Below, piece by piece: positions 1-9,552 of a stretch of 64,000 nt of DNA. This stretch comes from Yersinia hibernica (lineage in GTDB: Bacteria; Pseudomonadota; Gammaproteobacteria; Enterobacterales; Enterobacteriaceae), in assembly GCF_004124235.1 (NCBI RefSeq), contig NZ_CP032487.1:3844001-3908000 (forward strand), in the 5' to 3' direction. The notes below the pieces were generated by a model. It was not told where the DNA came from. It saw only the letters and a program-made list of their open reading frames with translations, and ran no database searches. The position numbers were made by a program, and so were the translations under genes. Position 1 is the stretch's first letter, and every line of letters begins with the position of its first letter.

Positions 1-665
1 TTGATCGCCGGTTGGCCTTTACCCCCGCGTTTCTGGCCCCCCATCCAGGTCGCACCATCTTCACCGGTCGCCTTCTGCAGTTTCTGGTCGCTGCTGACAG
101 CGTCACCGTCGCTGGACGCCACGATATCTTTGTACTCCTCGGTCACGGCCGCCTGCGTCCATTTGTTCCCCATCGTGTAATCGGCCATTTTATTGGCCAT
201 GTTCTGACAATTGAGCTTGGATTTATCAAAACTCAGCCCGGCCTGCAGTACCCCGTTGGTCAACATTTCATACAGCCCCGGGTTAGCCCGCTGTATGACC
301 ATCGCCGGCATGCTGGCCACCGCGCCAGTGGCTCCCTGAATAACCGTCCCCATCAGGTCTTTAAACCCGCTGGTCACACCATTGAGCTGGTTACCGACCG
401 TGGTTTTGATGTCAAAATTTCCGCACATCAGGTCACTGCTCAATCCTCCGTTCATCCCCAGGCGAGTCATGCTGTTGCGGGACGCTGGCGGAGATATCAC
501 CGAACCTCCACCAATTGAATAGAACAGGCCGTCACTGATGGCCCCGTTAGCGGATACACCGGTTGAGGAGGCCGTGACCTGCGCATACGCTGGCGACAGG
601 CTGCTGGCAAACAGAAACAGTAAGGCCTGGGGCAACATCGGGTTGTTTTTTGTGTACATTGTCAT
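1..665 (-). CDS. ICE conjugation protein, TIGR03755 (PFL_4711) family, N-terminal part
   Basis: This gene runs off the left edge of the window, so only about the first 221 residues are present. The first codons (MTMYTKNN) are followed by a hydrophobic stretch ending in SPAYAQ, a typical signal peptide, so the product is exported. A later segment reads GLSSDLMCGNFDIKTTV. It directly follows the TIGR03756 gene, as in PFL_4709-4711 of the Pseudomonas fluorescens island and in SPI-7. By that position it is the TIGR03755 component of the genomic-island-type mating apparatus, presumably envelope-associated and comparable to TraH of the F system. ATG at 665 or 659 could be the start. Confidence 0.75.
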   Translation of the reverse strand, partial: MTMYTKNNPMLPQALLFLFASSLSPAYAQVTASSTGVSANGAISDGLFYSIGGGSVISPPASRNSMTRLGMNGGLSSDLMCGNFDIKTTVGNQLNGVTSGFKDLMGTVIQGATGAVASMPAMVIQRANPGLYEMLTNGVLQAGLSFDKSKLNCQNMANKMADYTMGNKWTQAAVTEEYKDIVASSDGDAVSSDQKLQKATGEDGATWMGGQKRGGKGQPAI

Positions 666-675
666 AGCATGAGTC

Positions 676-1650
676 TCACGAAAAATCGGTGCTGTAGAGG
701 AAAGTCTGCCCGCGACGTTTACAGCAACTGTAGGGCTGCCAGAGCGCCCAGGCGTAGTTCCCGTCCTGGGCAACCGTCGTGCCGGTATCAGGAAACACGG
801 CGCAGGTGGTCGTCAATTGTGGTGAAAGGCGTTGCCATTTATGATTTTGGCTACCGGTATTCTCTTTCACCGGCGCCGGTGGCCAGTAGCCTGGTGATGG
901 CTGACCAACCAGCGGCTGATAAACATGAAGCTGACCGTTACGGGTAATAACATCCGCCACGCGCTGAGCCACAACGGCGGCAGATTTGTAACTGTCCTGT
1001 TGCGTGACAAACCCGCTGCGCGGGTAAATATTGCCCCACATATTGGCGCCAGCCTGGCTGCCGAGCTCCCGCTGACCGGGGATAAGCGCTTCCGGGTACA
1101 GCGCTTCAGGCAAGCCACTTCGCCACACCAGGGCATCGAGGGAACTGACAAAATAAGGGATAAATGGCGTGGCGGCAGATTGACAGGAATACCCAGCAAT
1201 CTGTCCCCCGATAAGCGTGGTGGCCGGGTGACCATACGCATCGGCATAATGAAAATGCAGGTTTTGTTTGCGCAGCCCAGCGACTTTCATTTCCTGCTGG
1301 CCGCCGCCGGCGATGACGCCGCTGAGTGCGCCCATCATGCCACTTTCCCCGTGACCAGCAACATCACTGACAGTGGCCATTTCCGTCCAGGGATTATCTC
1401 CCGGGCCGGAATACGCAGACACCACAGCCTCAGGGATAAAATGCTCGACCTTGACGGACGTTTTGACCGAGCAGCCAAAAGGCGTACACAGCAGCCAATA
1501 GCAGATGCCTTTCACCGTCCAACTGATGCAGGACACGCTGACCGCGCTGGAAATCAGGCTAGCCGTGTTGACGCTGGCCATACTCAGGCCGCTGCCGACC
1601 AATAATGTGGCCATCAGCAGCCGGCGGGAGCGCCGTGGAATAAGCGTCAT
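676..1650 (-). CDS. ICE conjugation protein, TIGR03756 (PFL_4710) family, TraU-like
   Basis: The 324-residue product starts with an export signal (RRLLMATLLVGSGLSMAS) and is cysteine-rich, with pairs such as CISWTVKGICYWLLC near residue 41 and SCC near the C-terminus. This is typical of periplasmic TraU-like proteins stabilised by disulfides. In F-type systems TraU is needed for DNA transfer, and the TIGR03756 protein is its counterpart in genomic-island conjugation systems. The start codon overlaps the stop of the upstream TIGR03757 gene by 4 bases, which implies translational coupling. The TIGR03755 gene begins about 10 bases after its stop. Confidence 0.85.
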   Translation of the reverse strand: MTLIPRRSRRLLMATLLVGSGLSMASVNTASLISSAVSVSCISWTVKGICYWLLCTPFGCSVKTSVKVEHFIPEAVVSAYSGPGDNPWTEMATVSDVAGHGESGMMGALSGVIAGGGQQEMKVAGLRKQNLHFHYADAYGHPATTLIGGQIAGYSCQSAATPFIPYFVSSLDALVWRSGLPEALYPEALIPGQRELGSQAGANMWGNIYPRSGFVTQQDSYKSAAVVAQRVADVITRNGQLHVYQPLVGQPSPGYWPPAPVKENTGSQNHKWQRLSPQLTTTCAVFPDTGTTVAQDGNYAWALWQPYSCCKRRGQTFLYSTDFS

Positions 1651-2051
1651 TGGTGCGCCCCCCGCCAGTCGGCAAAATGCTGCATGGCTACACTGACGTC
1701 AGTGGTCCCGTAGACCACCCATTTATCGTCAAAAACCACCGCCGGAAAGTGGGTCAGGCCCAGCGACCAGGCTTTCATCAGACCCTGATAGGCACTGGCC
1801 AGTTGTTGTTGTTGCGCGATAAATGCCGGTTGACCCAGAACATCACGAGCCTGTTTTTCGGCCAGGGCCGCATTCGCCGGCAGGGTGCCAAATATATCTG
1901 CCTCCAATCGCTCAGGCGCATCAAGGTAAACCACCGGAATATCGGGGGAAGCAGATGAGACGGGATGGGTACTGTCGGTATAAATGACAGTACTGGCACT
2001 GGCAACTGCACACAGCCACAGTGCCGGCAGAAAGACGATGAGTCTTTTCAT
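1647..2051 (-). CDS. ICE conjugation protein, TIGR03757 (PFL_4709) family, TrbC/TraW-like
   Basis: This 134-residue protein has an N-terminal signal peptide (MKRLIVFLPALWLCAVASAS). Its C-terminal half contains the segment FPAVVFDDKWVVYGTTDV, characteristic of the thioredoxin-fold-like TrbC/TIGR03757 family of conjugation proteins. It should act in the periplasm during pilus or channel assembly. The ATG at 2051 was chosen because AAGGAG lies at the right distance and the signal peptide follows at once; a GTG nine bases further upstream is less likely. It heads a three-gene cluster with TIGR03756 and TIGR03755, and 296 bases separate it from the previous gene, so a promoter of its own is plausible. 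Confidence 0.85.
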   Translation of the reverse strand: MKRLIVFLPALWLCAVASASTVIYTDSTHPVSSASPDIPVVYLDAPERLEADIFGTLPANAALAEKQARDVLGQPAFIAQQQQLASAYQGLMKAWSLGLTHFPAVVFDDKWVVYGTTDVSVAMQHFADWRGAHQ

Positions 2052-2347
2052 GGTGAACACTCCTTAAGCGGTTAACCCGCCTAAGGTGCGTTTATAACGG
2101 CCGGACGTCAGTAAACAACTCAATATCTGACTGTGAAAATTTATCCGGTTTACCCGTAAGTGTCCTGCTCTGCACGCCACTTTAGATAATTCGACTCCGC
2201 GTCAAAATGGCCCACAAAGGTAAAGCTCGCCGCAGCTGCATCACCCCTACCACACAGAGATGACACACCCTATCCCTAACGCGCCTGCGGCTTGTTCAAC
2301 GGACGTCGGCAGCCCAAAAGATTTGAGCAGCCGTCGCCCGTTTCCGA
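2052..2347. other. Intergenic gap upstream of the TIGR03757 cluster
   Basis: No convincing ORF on either strand. It separates the VirB4-like block from the TIGR03757-03755 block and probably contains the promoter of the latter on the minus strand, but I could not settle on clear -35/-10 boxes. A short imperfect inverted repeat (GCGGTTAACCCGC) lies next to the TIGR03757 ribosome site at about 2073-2085. Confidence 0.4.
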
Positions 2348-2746
2348 TCACCCCGCATTGGCTCCGTCAATATCCAGTGATTTCAGCAACCACATCATGT
2401 CAGTGGCATCCGGCACATTGATATACCACCGCACGCCCTGGGCATATTCATTATCATCAGGCCAGACCGTGTTACCGGTCAGCGTAATGAGCAGATCGAG
2501 CGTGGCACCGGCACGGTCACTCAGGTGCAGGGAAAGGCAATTGAGCAGTCCTACCCGGTGCGGCCGCAGAGAAAGGGTCAGCGGTGCAGGCAGACGCCGG
2601 CGGATATTCTCTCTCAACTTCATCAGTTGACGATGATCGCTTTCACCGATACGTGCATCCCCTTGTGGCGGCACATCAAACATGACGGCAAGACGCATTT
2701 CACTGTCGTTAACCACGGAGGGGGGGAACATTCCACGTCGTCTCAT
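2348..2746 (-). CDS. Conserved-looking ICE hypothetical protein, 132 aa
   Basis: I do not recognise a named family. The 132-residue product has no signal peptide or membrane segment and is mixed alpha/beta by eye, with an Arg-rich middle (RENIRRRLPAP) and a tryptophan-containing C-terminal third. Its start overlaps the stop of the VirB4-like ATPase by 4 bases (ATGA), so it is a real, translationally coupled member of the conjugation operon. It is the last gene before a 296-base gap, so it may end the transcription unit. Confidence 0.6.
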   Translation of the reverse strand: MRRRGMFPPSVVNDSEMRLAVMFDVPPQGDARIGESDHRQLMKLRENIRRRLPAPLTLSLRPHRVGLLNCLSLHLSDRAGATLDLLITLTGNTVWPDDNEYAQGVRWYINVPDATDMMWLLKSLDIDGANAG

Positions 2747-5562
2747 GCTGTCCTCATTTCAGTGAGTATTCCTCGTGCCTTGTCGAACTTACGGGCCACA
2801 TGGAAAGCGGCCTCCAGTTCACTGCACAGATATTCGTTCATCAAGGCCCGCCGCTCGGCTTTTTCTTCTTTTTCTGTCATTCCCAACGCCAGATACAAGC
2901 TGGGCGGAACTGCCCTGAACAAGGCTTCCACCCGCTTGGCCAGCACCACCCCTTCGGTATAGCACCGCGGAAGCTTGGTCGCCGACAACAGCATGGCCTT
3001 TTGCTCAACGGTGAGTTTTTTAAAGCGGGCAATTTGCTCGACCTCATCCGGCGGCATGGTCAGACACAGCCACCATTCGGCCATGTTCAGCATTTTCTCC
3101 GCCGTATCAGGGTAGTCCGCCAGGTTCTGCGTCGCCAGCCACAGCCAGGCACCGAGCTTACGCCACATTTTTACCACCTTGGTCATATACGGTGACAGCA
3201 GCGGATTTGTGGTCACAATATGGGCCTCATCGATGACCATATTGATTTCTCTGTCGTGGTACTGGTCGCGCTCGGCAATGTTGTTCACCGTGTTGACCAG
3301 GGCAATGACCGCCACCGCCATCTGCGCCTCATAGCCCTCACGGGCCAGGGTGCCCAAATCAATCAGCGTCACGTCTGCCTCGGGCCACGGCGTGCCCGGA
3401 CGGTTAAACAGCTCACCCTCGAAGCCTTCCGTGAACATCCGCAGGGCTTCAGACATTTCTTCCGCACGCGCCCGCCGGCTGGCCGTTCTGCGTTCTCGGC
3501 CATCGGTATCCAGTGAGTTATCACGGGCGATATTTTCCAGCGCGTACATCAGGTCCTCGGGCAACATCTGACGGTTTTCAGCAAATGACGTCCTGGCCGC
3601 AATCAGGATCGCCTCACGCAGCATTCCGCGGTCAGCGCGGGTCATGCGCGCTTCTTCCGCCGCTTCCCCGCCGGTGACCATCAGGCGCGCCGCAATCTCC
3701 ATCTCTCCCAGGATGTCACGTTTCTCGTCGTCTTCGTCATCCTCAGCGCTGGCATCGAGCTCGGGCAGCGCTGACTCATCAATGACCAGTTCATCCGGTG
3801 AGACCTGCAGCAACAGATGAGCATCGGCAAACGGGGCCAAAGAAACCCCCTTCCCGGGCTTGACGCTGATTTTATTGACGGTCAGCCCGAGCGACTCATA
3901 ATAATCCGCCAACAGCCCGAAGGAGTTACCCGCTTCCAGTAAAAACAACCGAGAGCGATGCACCGCCATCAACTGAGCCAGCGCGGCGCAAAGCGTGGCG
4001 GACTTCCCGGAGCCTGTCGGTCCAAACAGCAGTAAATGCGCGTTCTGTGTCCGGTCAAGCTTGTTCATCGGGTCGAAGGTCAGCGGGGCACCACCGCGGT
4101 TGAAGAAGGAAAACCCAGGATTACCGGTGCCAGTATCACGCCCAAACACCGGCAACAGACAGGCAAAATGCTGCACGAACGTCAGCCGGCTGTACCAGTG
4201 ATTTTTATCCACCGCAGGGTTAAAACACATCGGCATTGCCCGCAGGTAACCGTTCAGCGGGGCCACATCGTGCTCCGGGTTCACCGGCTGCAGCCCGGCA
4301 TTGAGCAGTTTGGCACTGATATCGAGATAGCGCTTATCAAGCATATCGAGGTCTGGCGCGCGAATAAGAAACGTCAGTGCAGAGCGGTACAGCTTATGCC
4401 GGTCACCCAGGTATTCACGGGCTTTTTTCGCATCTTCACGGGCACGGGTTGACTCAATATTTTCCCCCATGGCATTACGGCCAAGACGGTTAAACTCCTC
4501 TTCCAGCACGTCCTGAGGCTGGACAATCAACGTCATGGCAATCAGGGTGCCTTCCGGCATCAAATCCATCAGGGTATTGATATTCTCCCCCCGCCGGACT
4601 TCACCGGTCAGATGGCCCGTTTGCGGGGCACGGCGTAACCGCTCGACCGGCACAGCCTTATGCGCGACGTTGTCGAACCACCACACGCCGCGCTCGGCAT
4701 CGCTGCGCGGGCGCGTAAACCACAGGGTTTCACTAAAATCGTTAAGAATAGGCAGGCTATTCGGCTCGCCATCGTCATGACGGGCGGCCCGGTAAAGCAC
4801 TTCAGGCGCGACCCACTGCGGGCTGGGGTTAAACCAGCGCAGCAACCAGCTGTGGATTTGCTCCCCGTTTTGACGCTCACAGCGGATCCCAGCCCCAGCC
4901 AGCGCAGAGGTCAGGCGGTCACACACCTGATTTAACATCACAGCCGGTGGTAACGGGTCACGCGCATGCTTTTCGACGTAGCGGTAAATCACCATCCGCG
5001 TACGTCGGGTCTGGCCACGCCAGGGTGCACCTGTGACGATTTTGTCCTCAAAGAGCCCGTTCTCCACTGAAATGCTTTTCATATGCCGTTCGGTTTCAGC
5101 CAACCAGGCCTGCGTAAATTCAGTGCCCTGTGCCCAGGGTTTGACATATCCCCGCAGCTTATCCATATAGGCCGTCACGTCAGTTTCATCCTGGCAGTAA
5201 AACTGCACCACCCACTGGTTCCCATCGAGTTCCGGCAGGCTGTCCTGCAGTGCATCCTCCACCACATCCCGAATTTCCTCCAGGCGTTCGGCTGGGCGGC
5301 CTTCGGTGCCGACGGGGATCACTTCAAATACCGCCCCGACGGAGACGCCGTCATCCAGTAACAGGCACCGCCACTCAGGCAGATATTCCCCCCAGGGCAT
5401 GTAATCGATAATAGAAGGCTGCTGGCAATAGGCACGGGCCTCATCCTGGTGTGTAAACCGCCCTTCACGGCTAAACGGCTCATGGCCCTCGACCGCAAAG
5501 GGGCCGCTGCCGGTAAGGTATGCTTCAGAGACATAGGATTGACGACGAAATAATGAAAACAT
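2743..5562 (-). CDS. Conjugative transfer ATPase, TIGR03744 (PFL_4706-type), TraC/VirB4-like
   Basis: The 939-residue cytoplasmic ATPase powers assembly of the mating channel and pilus. Walker A (GPTGSGKS) lies near residue 512 and Walker B (INMVIDEAHIV) near residue 777, the usual TraC/VirB4 layout with a long N-terminal domain. An acidic insert (SAEDDEDDEKRD) sits between the two. Length and order match the TIGR03744 family of genomic-island ICEs. The start overlaps the stop of the upstream lipoprotein gene, and its own stop overlaps the next ORF, so the three are translated as a coupled unit. Confidence 0.93.
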   Translation of the reverse strand: MFSLFRRQSYVSEAYLTGSGPFAVEGHEPFSREGRFTHQDEARAYCQQPSIIDYMPWGEYLPEWRCLLLDDGVSVGAVFEVIPVGTEGRPAERLEEIRDVVEDALQDSLPELDGNQWVVQFYCQDETDVTAYMDKLRGYVKPWAQGTEFTQAWLAETERHMKSISVENGLFEDKIVTGAPWRGQTRRTRMVIYRYVEKHARDPLPPAVMLNQVCDRLTSALAGAGIRCERQNGEQIHSWLLRWFNPSPQWVAPEVLYRAARHDDGEPNSLPILNDFSETLWFTRPRSDAERGVWWFDNVAHKAVPVERLRRAPQTGHLTGEVRRGENINTLMDLMPEGTLIAMTLIVQPQDVLEEEFNRLGRNAMGENIESTRAREDAKKAREYLGDRHKLYRSALTFLIRAPDLDMLDKRYLDISAKLLNAGLQPVNPEHDVAPLNGYLRAMPMCFNPAVDKNHWYSRLTFVQHFACLLPVFGRDTGTGNPGFSFFNRGGAPLTFDPMNKLDRTQNAHLLLFGPTGSGKSATLCAALAQLMAVHRSRLFLLEAGNSFGLLADYYESLGLTVNKISVKPGKGVSLAPFADAHLLLQVSPDELVIDESALPELDASAEDDEDDEKRDILGEMEIAARLMVTGGEAAEEARMTRADRGMLREAILIAARTSFAENRQMLPEDLMYALENIARDNSLDTDGRERRTASRRARAEEMSEALRMFTEGFEGELFNRPGTPWPEADVTLIDLGTLAREGYEAQMAVAVIALVNTVNNIAERDQYHDREINMVIDEAHIVTTNPLLSPYMTKVVKMWRKLGAWLWLATQNLADYPDTAEKMLNMAEWWLCLTMPPDEVEQIARFKKLTVEQKAMLLSATKLPRCYTEGVVLAKRVEALFRAVPPSLYLALGMTEKEEKAERRALMNEYLCSELEAAFHVARKFDKARGILTEMRTA

Positions 5563-5969
5563 TACAACTCTCCCGTGCGTTCGCCCGGCAGGGCATACTG
5601 AATTTGACTGTAGAAGGGAAATACCGTGCTGTAGCCCGGCACTGGGGCATTGCCCTCGGCAATGTGGGGGTAGACATACATCACCATGTCAGGATTAGGC
5701 AGCCGTGGGAAGGTCTGCTGAATCTCATTTTCCTGCGTGCGGCTGTAACTTTCTGCCACCGGCGTGGCGGTCCCGCGTTCCCTGTTGTTCAGTGCCCGAC
5801 GCAAGGTGGTACGCCCTTCACCAGTAGCATGCGTTGTCGACGCGCCGTCATTCCACAGCTCGAGCATGGTACTGTCACCGGGGGGAAGCATGGCATCTTT
5901 ACTGGTGCTGCAGCCGCCAAGCAGCATAAATACCAGGGCAACGAGCGGCCGTATTGTTCTCTTTTTCAT
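5562..5969 (-). CDS. ICE conjugation lipoprotein, TIGR03751 family
   Basis: This 135-residue lipoprotein has a lipobox (LLGGC) at about residues 16-20 after a short hydrophobic signal. It should be tethered to a membrane as part of the mating channel, in the position a TraV/VirB7-like protein takes in other systems. The ATG at 5969 is preferred because GGGGAG stands just upstream and the MKKRTIRPL start gives a proper lipoprotein signal; a longer ORF from 6011 lacks this. It lies directly before the VirB4-like gene, as usual in this ICE family. Confidence 0.85.
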   Translation of the reverse strand: MKKRTIRPLVALVFMLLGGCSTSKDAMLPPGDSTMLELWNDGASTTHATGEGRTTLRRALNNRERGTATPVAESYSRTQENEIQQTFPRLPNPDMVMYVYPHIAEGNAPVPGYSTVFPFYSQIQYALPGERTGEL

Positions 5970-6102
5970 GGTTCTACTCCCCTTTTTTGTAGAGCGCATC
6001 CGCGCTGGCAAAATCCCGAAAACAACGCAGCAAAAACGTGTCTATCTCCGGCCGCGGTAACACCCCTTGTCCGGCAGGCGCCGTCACTTAACCGCCGCCC
6101 AT

Positions 6103-7623
6103 TTAATCAAGCCCTGTGCCAGCTTGGCTCAGGCTGAAGTCATATTTCACCTTGCGACCTTTCTCTTCGTAATCAATCGCCAACTGCTGGGTGATATGAA
6201 CAGCCACCCTCATGCCCGGGGGCACATAGATGGCATCAAAGGTCTGTCCATAGCGGGCTTTGACCCACTGGGCAGTTTCCTGCATACCGCCCGCCAGCGC
6301 TTTCCCAACGACCGCCTGCCCGGCATCGCCGGTCAGCGTGGACGTCACACCGCCATAGGCATTCGTCTGCGCGGTATTTTGGTTCTGGGCCAGCGCATCG
6401 GCGGCGGCACCGCCCGCAGAGAGCGCAAAGAGCGTGGGCAAGTAGGTTGAGGCGTTTGATTTACGTTCACCGGCGAGGCAAGGAATACCGTTTTCGTCCG
6501 ACAGCCAGCCGATACTGCTGGTATTGTTGCCATTGTTTGCGCCCTGACTGTTGGCCTGCCCGGCAGGCCGTGGCAGGGTGCGCACCGTGCCGTCAGTAAA
6601 CACAAACGTAATGCTGGTCACCGAGCCGCGCACACAGGACAGCGTCCAGTCACCGGTCGCCGTACCGGACACGACTGCGCCCTGCACGTCCGGCAGGTCG
6701 ATACCGTTCGCCGTCAGGTTGTCTTTGCCTATCAGCACTTTGAAGGGATATGGGTCGGTCACCTTGCCATCGATGGGGATACGGCCTAGCAACGCGGTCA
6801 TCGCCCGGCTACCAATTAAAGTGGCGTTTTCCGGCAGGGTATAGACAGGATCGACGGGGCCCTCTGCGGCAGAGTTGCCACTGAGCGTTTTACCCGCGTT
6901 GGTTTTATTGGCCAGTTCGGTTTTCTGATGGGTGATGGCGTTATCATCCAAAAAGGAGGTTGCAAAAGAAAAACCGCTGGCGGTATTGGTATTGCCCTCC
7001 ACCACCGGTTTGCCGCTGGTGTCCACCGCGACGCCGTCTTTAGGCTCAACCCACTGCAACCCCTCACTGTCTGTCGCCGGTGAAGGGTTCCCGGTTCCGC
7101 CGCCATCAAGCCCTAAGCCCACCGGAATATCACTGCCGACGGTGGTGGTATTTCCTGTCGCCGGCTGAGTGCCGTTGCCTTTATCCTGCAGCTTTTGCAT
7201 GAGGCCCCCTATTTGCGCCGTCAGCGCCTGCACCTGACCATTCAGTTGGCCCTGTTCCTTATCTGCCGCTGACCGCGCATTGCTCACTGCCTGATTGATA
7301 CGCTCATCGACATTCTGATTAGTCTGCTTCAGGTTTTTATTTTCATCCGCCAGGCTTTTATTGTCGGCATCAAGCTGATTTTGCCGTTTCGTCACCGTCT
7401 TCAGACTGCCAACCAGCGTACGCAGGGTATCCTGAGGCGTGTCACCCTCAATGCCCATCGCCTTCATGTCCTCGGGCGTCAGGTCAGACACAACCGCCCC
7501 AGCAGTGGCCTGCGCTTTCTTTTCACCGTGACCTGTTGAGCAGGATTTAACCCCGATAAACACCGTGCCAAGAATGGCCAGTGGCACCATGAGTTTGACT
7601 AATCCATTAGATTTCATTTTCAT
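6103..7623 (-). CDS. ICE conjugation protein, TIGR03752 (PFL_4705) family, TraB/VirB10-like
   Basis: The 506-residue protein has an N-terminal membrane anchor (LMVPLAILGTVFIGVKSC), then a coiled coil of roughly 70 residues rich in Gln, Lys, Asp and Asn (about 80-150), a Gly/Thr-rich linker, and a C-terminal beta-rich domain. This is the layout of TraB/VirB10 proteins, which span the periplasm and link the inner- and outer-membrane parts of the channel. The start at 7623 overlaps the TIGR03749 stop (ATGA); an ORF start further upstream would lie inside that gene. A 133-base gap follows before the lipoprotein gene. Confidence 0.9.
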   Translation of the reverse strand: MKMKSNGLVKLMVPLAILGTVFIGVKSCSTGHGEKKAQATAGAVVSDLTPEDMKAMGIEGDTPQDTLRTLVGSLKTVTKRQNQLDADNKSLADENKNLKQTNQNVDERINQAVSNARSAADKEQGQLNGQVQALTAQIGGLMQKLQDKGNGTQPATGNTTTVGSDIPVGLGLDGGGTGNPSPATDSEGLQWVEPKDGVAVDTSGKPVVEGNTNTASGFSFATSFLDDNAITHQKTELANKTNAGKTLSGNSAAEGPVDPVYTLPENATLIGSRAMTALLGRIPIDGKVTDPYPFKVLIGKDNLTANGIDLPDVQGAVVSGTATGDWTLSCVRGSVTSITFVFTDGTVRTLPRPAGQANSQGANNGNNTSSIGWLSDENGIPCLAGERKSNASTYLPTLFALSAGGAAADALAQNQNTAQTNAYGGVTSTLTGDAGQAVVGKALAGGMQETAQWVKARYGQTFDAIYVPPGMRVAVHITQQLAIDYEEKGRKVKYDFSLSQAGTGLD

Positions 7624-8516
7624 TGACGGGGACTCCGAGACTTTTTGGCGCTGGCCGGCGGTATGACTGGCTCGGCCAGGAACGCACCGTCTGGACGGCC
7701 TTGTGTGACCAGATAGAGCACCGTGGTATCTTCCGGTGTCCCAGCATAGCCTAACCACCGATGTTGAAAGGTTGCAGACACAAATTGTCCTTCCAGCTCA
7801 CGGGGATCGAGGATAGTTTTTGACGCTGACGTGTTACGCACTTGCAGGGCAATCACGCTGTAACCATTAAGACTCCAGGCTGCCAACGGACTGACGGTCA
7901 CCGGTGCTGAGGGATAAAGCGTGCTGACTCTGGAAGGCAATTTCAGCGCAACAGTACTGATGCCGGGTACCGCCTCCACGGTACGCAGGGGACCATAGAG
8001 GCTTTGGGCGGCATAACGTGTCAGCACCACAGGTAACGGCGCACTCAGCTTTACCGGTTTACGCCGCTGCGTCGTCGCCTCATTCTGCACCTGTGCAGAC
8101 GAACCGCTGCTGCTGCTGGCACCGCTAACCTGGGTTTTATCACTGGCCGATGCCGATGACACCTCTCCGTCATACACCACCTGCACCGGTTCGCGGGTCG
8201 TTTTGCCGGGAGCAGCACTGACGTCGAGTAAAATAATCTCGCCATTTTCTTTGTTCTGCAGTTGCAGGCGCGTCACAGGAAAGGCGTCGCTGGCATCAAG
8301 ATAGACGGCCCCGCCGCTGCTTTGAACCCGCAGTTTACCGTTAAGAGATGGCGGGAACCCGACCCGCACGTTTTTATCGACAAACACGATCCGCTCCTGT
8401 CCCACGTTAAGCGGCACCTGCAGGGGAACCCGCTCCCACTTCATCAGTTCCACGGCGTGGGCAGTACCGACCGTGGCCATCACCAGGCCCATTGTGGCCA
8501 GAATGTTCAGTTTCAC
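7620..8516 (-). CDS. ICE conjugation protein, TIGR03749 (PFL_4704) family, TraK-like
   Basis: The 298-residue exported protein (signal peptide ending VGTAHA) has a low-complexity serine-rich linker (SGASSSSGSSAQ) near residues 131-142, between two beta-rich halves. In F-like systems the equivalent TraK is a periplasmic secretin-like component of the outer-membrane core. TIGR03749 is its genomic-island counterpart. Both ends overlap neighbouring genes by 4 bases, which places it firmly in the coupled TIGR03750-03746-03749-03752 run. Confidence 0.88.
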   Translation of the reverse strand: MKLNILATMGLVMATVGTAHAVELMKWERVPLQVPLNVGQERIVFVDKNVRVGFPPSLNGKLRVQSSGGAVYLDASDAFPVTRLQLQNKENGEIILLDVSAAPGKTTREPVQVVYDGEVSSASASDKTQVSGASSSSGSSAQVQNEATTQRRKPVKLSAPLPVVLTRYAAQSLYGPLRTVEAVPGISTVALKLPSRVSTLYPSAPVTVSPLAAWSLNGYSVIALQVRNTSASKTILDPRELEGQFVSATFQHRWLGYAGTPEDTTVLYLVTQGRPDGAFLAEPVIPPASAKKSRSPRQ

Positions 8517-9172
8517 TGAAATACCCCCGTTCTTTTCTCCGGTGCCTGAACCGGTATGGCTTCCAGCCGCTGCGGCACACCGTCATAGCAATCCATCGCC
8601 AGACCGAACGGATTACGCTCAGGGTCGCCCTCCCAGCGAATGACCTTGATCGGGTAACGCACCATCGCCCGCTTGACCGGTTCCGTGTGGTAATACTCGT
8701 CAGCCACCAGATCCAGACGGGCCCCCCATTCGTTATCGGATTTCATGTTGACACTTTTGCTGCTGTAACCCCGTTTGGGGACCTCATAGACCACGCGGAC
8801 GCGGTCTTTCAGCTCCCCGCTGTTCGTGCGGTATTCAGCATCTTTATTCAGAAAATCCTGACAGGCCGGGGTCAGGTAGGGGCTCATCTGGGCAATTTTT
8901 GCCGGATAATCCACCTCACCGTCCTTAGGCCAGGCATTGAGTTGCTGAAAAATGTAAAATGCAAAGCTGTACACCGTGGAAGGGGGCACTTCCCACCACT
9001 TTTTGGTGCTGCCTGAGCGCAGGTCTGGCGGGTTATGGATAGTCAGATTGCGGGGAGCCATCATCCAGCCAGCGCTGGTTGTCACCAGTGCCACGAACAA
9101 CATCGCGCACACCATACGCAGGGTGAAAATATGGTTGTCCCGGGCGCTGACCGCATTGCGAAAACGGCTCAT
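8513..9172 (-). CDS. ICE conjugation protein, TIGR03746 (PFL_4703) family, TraE/VirB5-8-like
   Basis: The 219-residue protein has one N-terminal transmembrane segment (MVCAMLFVALVTTSAGWMM, residues about 20-38) followed by a periplasmic domain, the topology of TraE/VirB8-type proteins that form the inner-membrane ring of the channel. The start at 9172 overlaps the stop of the TraL-like gene (ATGA) and gives MSRFRNAV; the longer reading from 9187 is less likely. The stop overlaps the start of TIGR03749. Confidence 0.88.
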   Translation of the reverse strand: MSRFRNAVSARDNHIFTLRMVCAMLFVALVTTSAGWMMAPRNLTIHNPPDLRSGSTKKWWEVPPSTVYSFAFYIFQQLNAWPKDGEVDYPAKIAQMSPYLTPACQDFLNKDAEYRTNSGELKDRVRVVYEVPKRGYSSKSVNMKSDNEWGARLDLVADEYYHTEPVKRAMVRYPIKVIRWEGDPERNPFGLAMDCYDGVPQRLEAIPVQAPEKRTGVFQ

Positions 9173-9543
9173 AGCGTCCCTCCCCATTTAAAAGGTCGCG
9201 TACGGCGCAGCGCCCACGCCTGACTGTGAATGACCAGTACCCGACACAGCCCGACCTTCGCACGTAACACCTCCAACCGCCGCCAGACATAGTTATCCGG
9301 TTTTCCACGTTTGTAATTGCCGACCCAGCGGCCGCCCATAAACACCACGATGATAGGCATAATCAGCATGCAGGTCGGGATCGCAATCCAGCCCACGAAA
9401 GGGATAAACATCAGGGGAATGGACACCGGAATACCGAGCAGGAACCCCACCCCTGCCGCCAGCAGGAACTCACCGGCGGTGAAGCCTTTCCAAACAACGG
9501 GCGGCGTATTCAGACGGTCGGGTAAAAACGCGATCACGGCCAT
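9169..9543 (-). CDS. ICE conjugation protein, TIGR03750 family, TraL-like
   Basis: The 124-residue inner-membrane protein has two hydrophobic segments (about residues 25-45 and 48-70) followed by a basic cytoplasmic tail. This is the form of TraL proteins, which sit with TraE/K/B at the base of the conjugation channel. The gene order pilin-like TIGR03745, TraL-like TIGR03750, TraE-like TIGR03746, TraK-like TIGR03749, TraB-like TIGR03752 is the canonical order for this ICE family. Confidence 0.88.
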   Translation of the reverse strand: MAVIAFLPDRLNTPPVVWKGFTAGEFLLAAGVGFLLGIPVSIPLMFIPFVGWIAIPTCMLIMPIIVVFMGGRWVGNYKRGKPDNYVWRRLEVLRAKVGLCRVLVIHSQAWALRRTRPFKWGGTL

Positions 9544-9552
9544 ACCGCCCCC

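Noticed and set aside
925-1605. Long plus-strand ORF antisense to the TraU-like gene
   Set aside because: Antisense shadow; GC-rich ICE genes produce many of these on the opposite strand.
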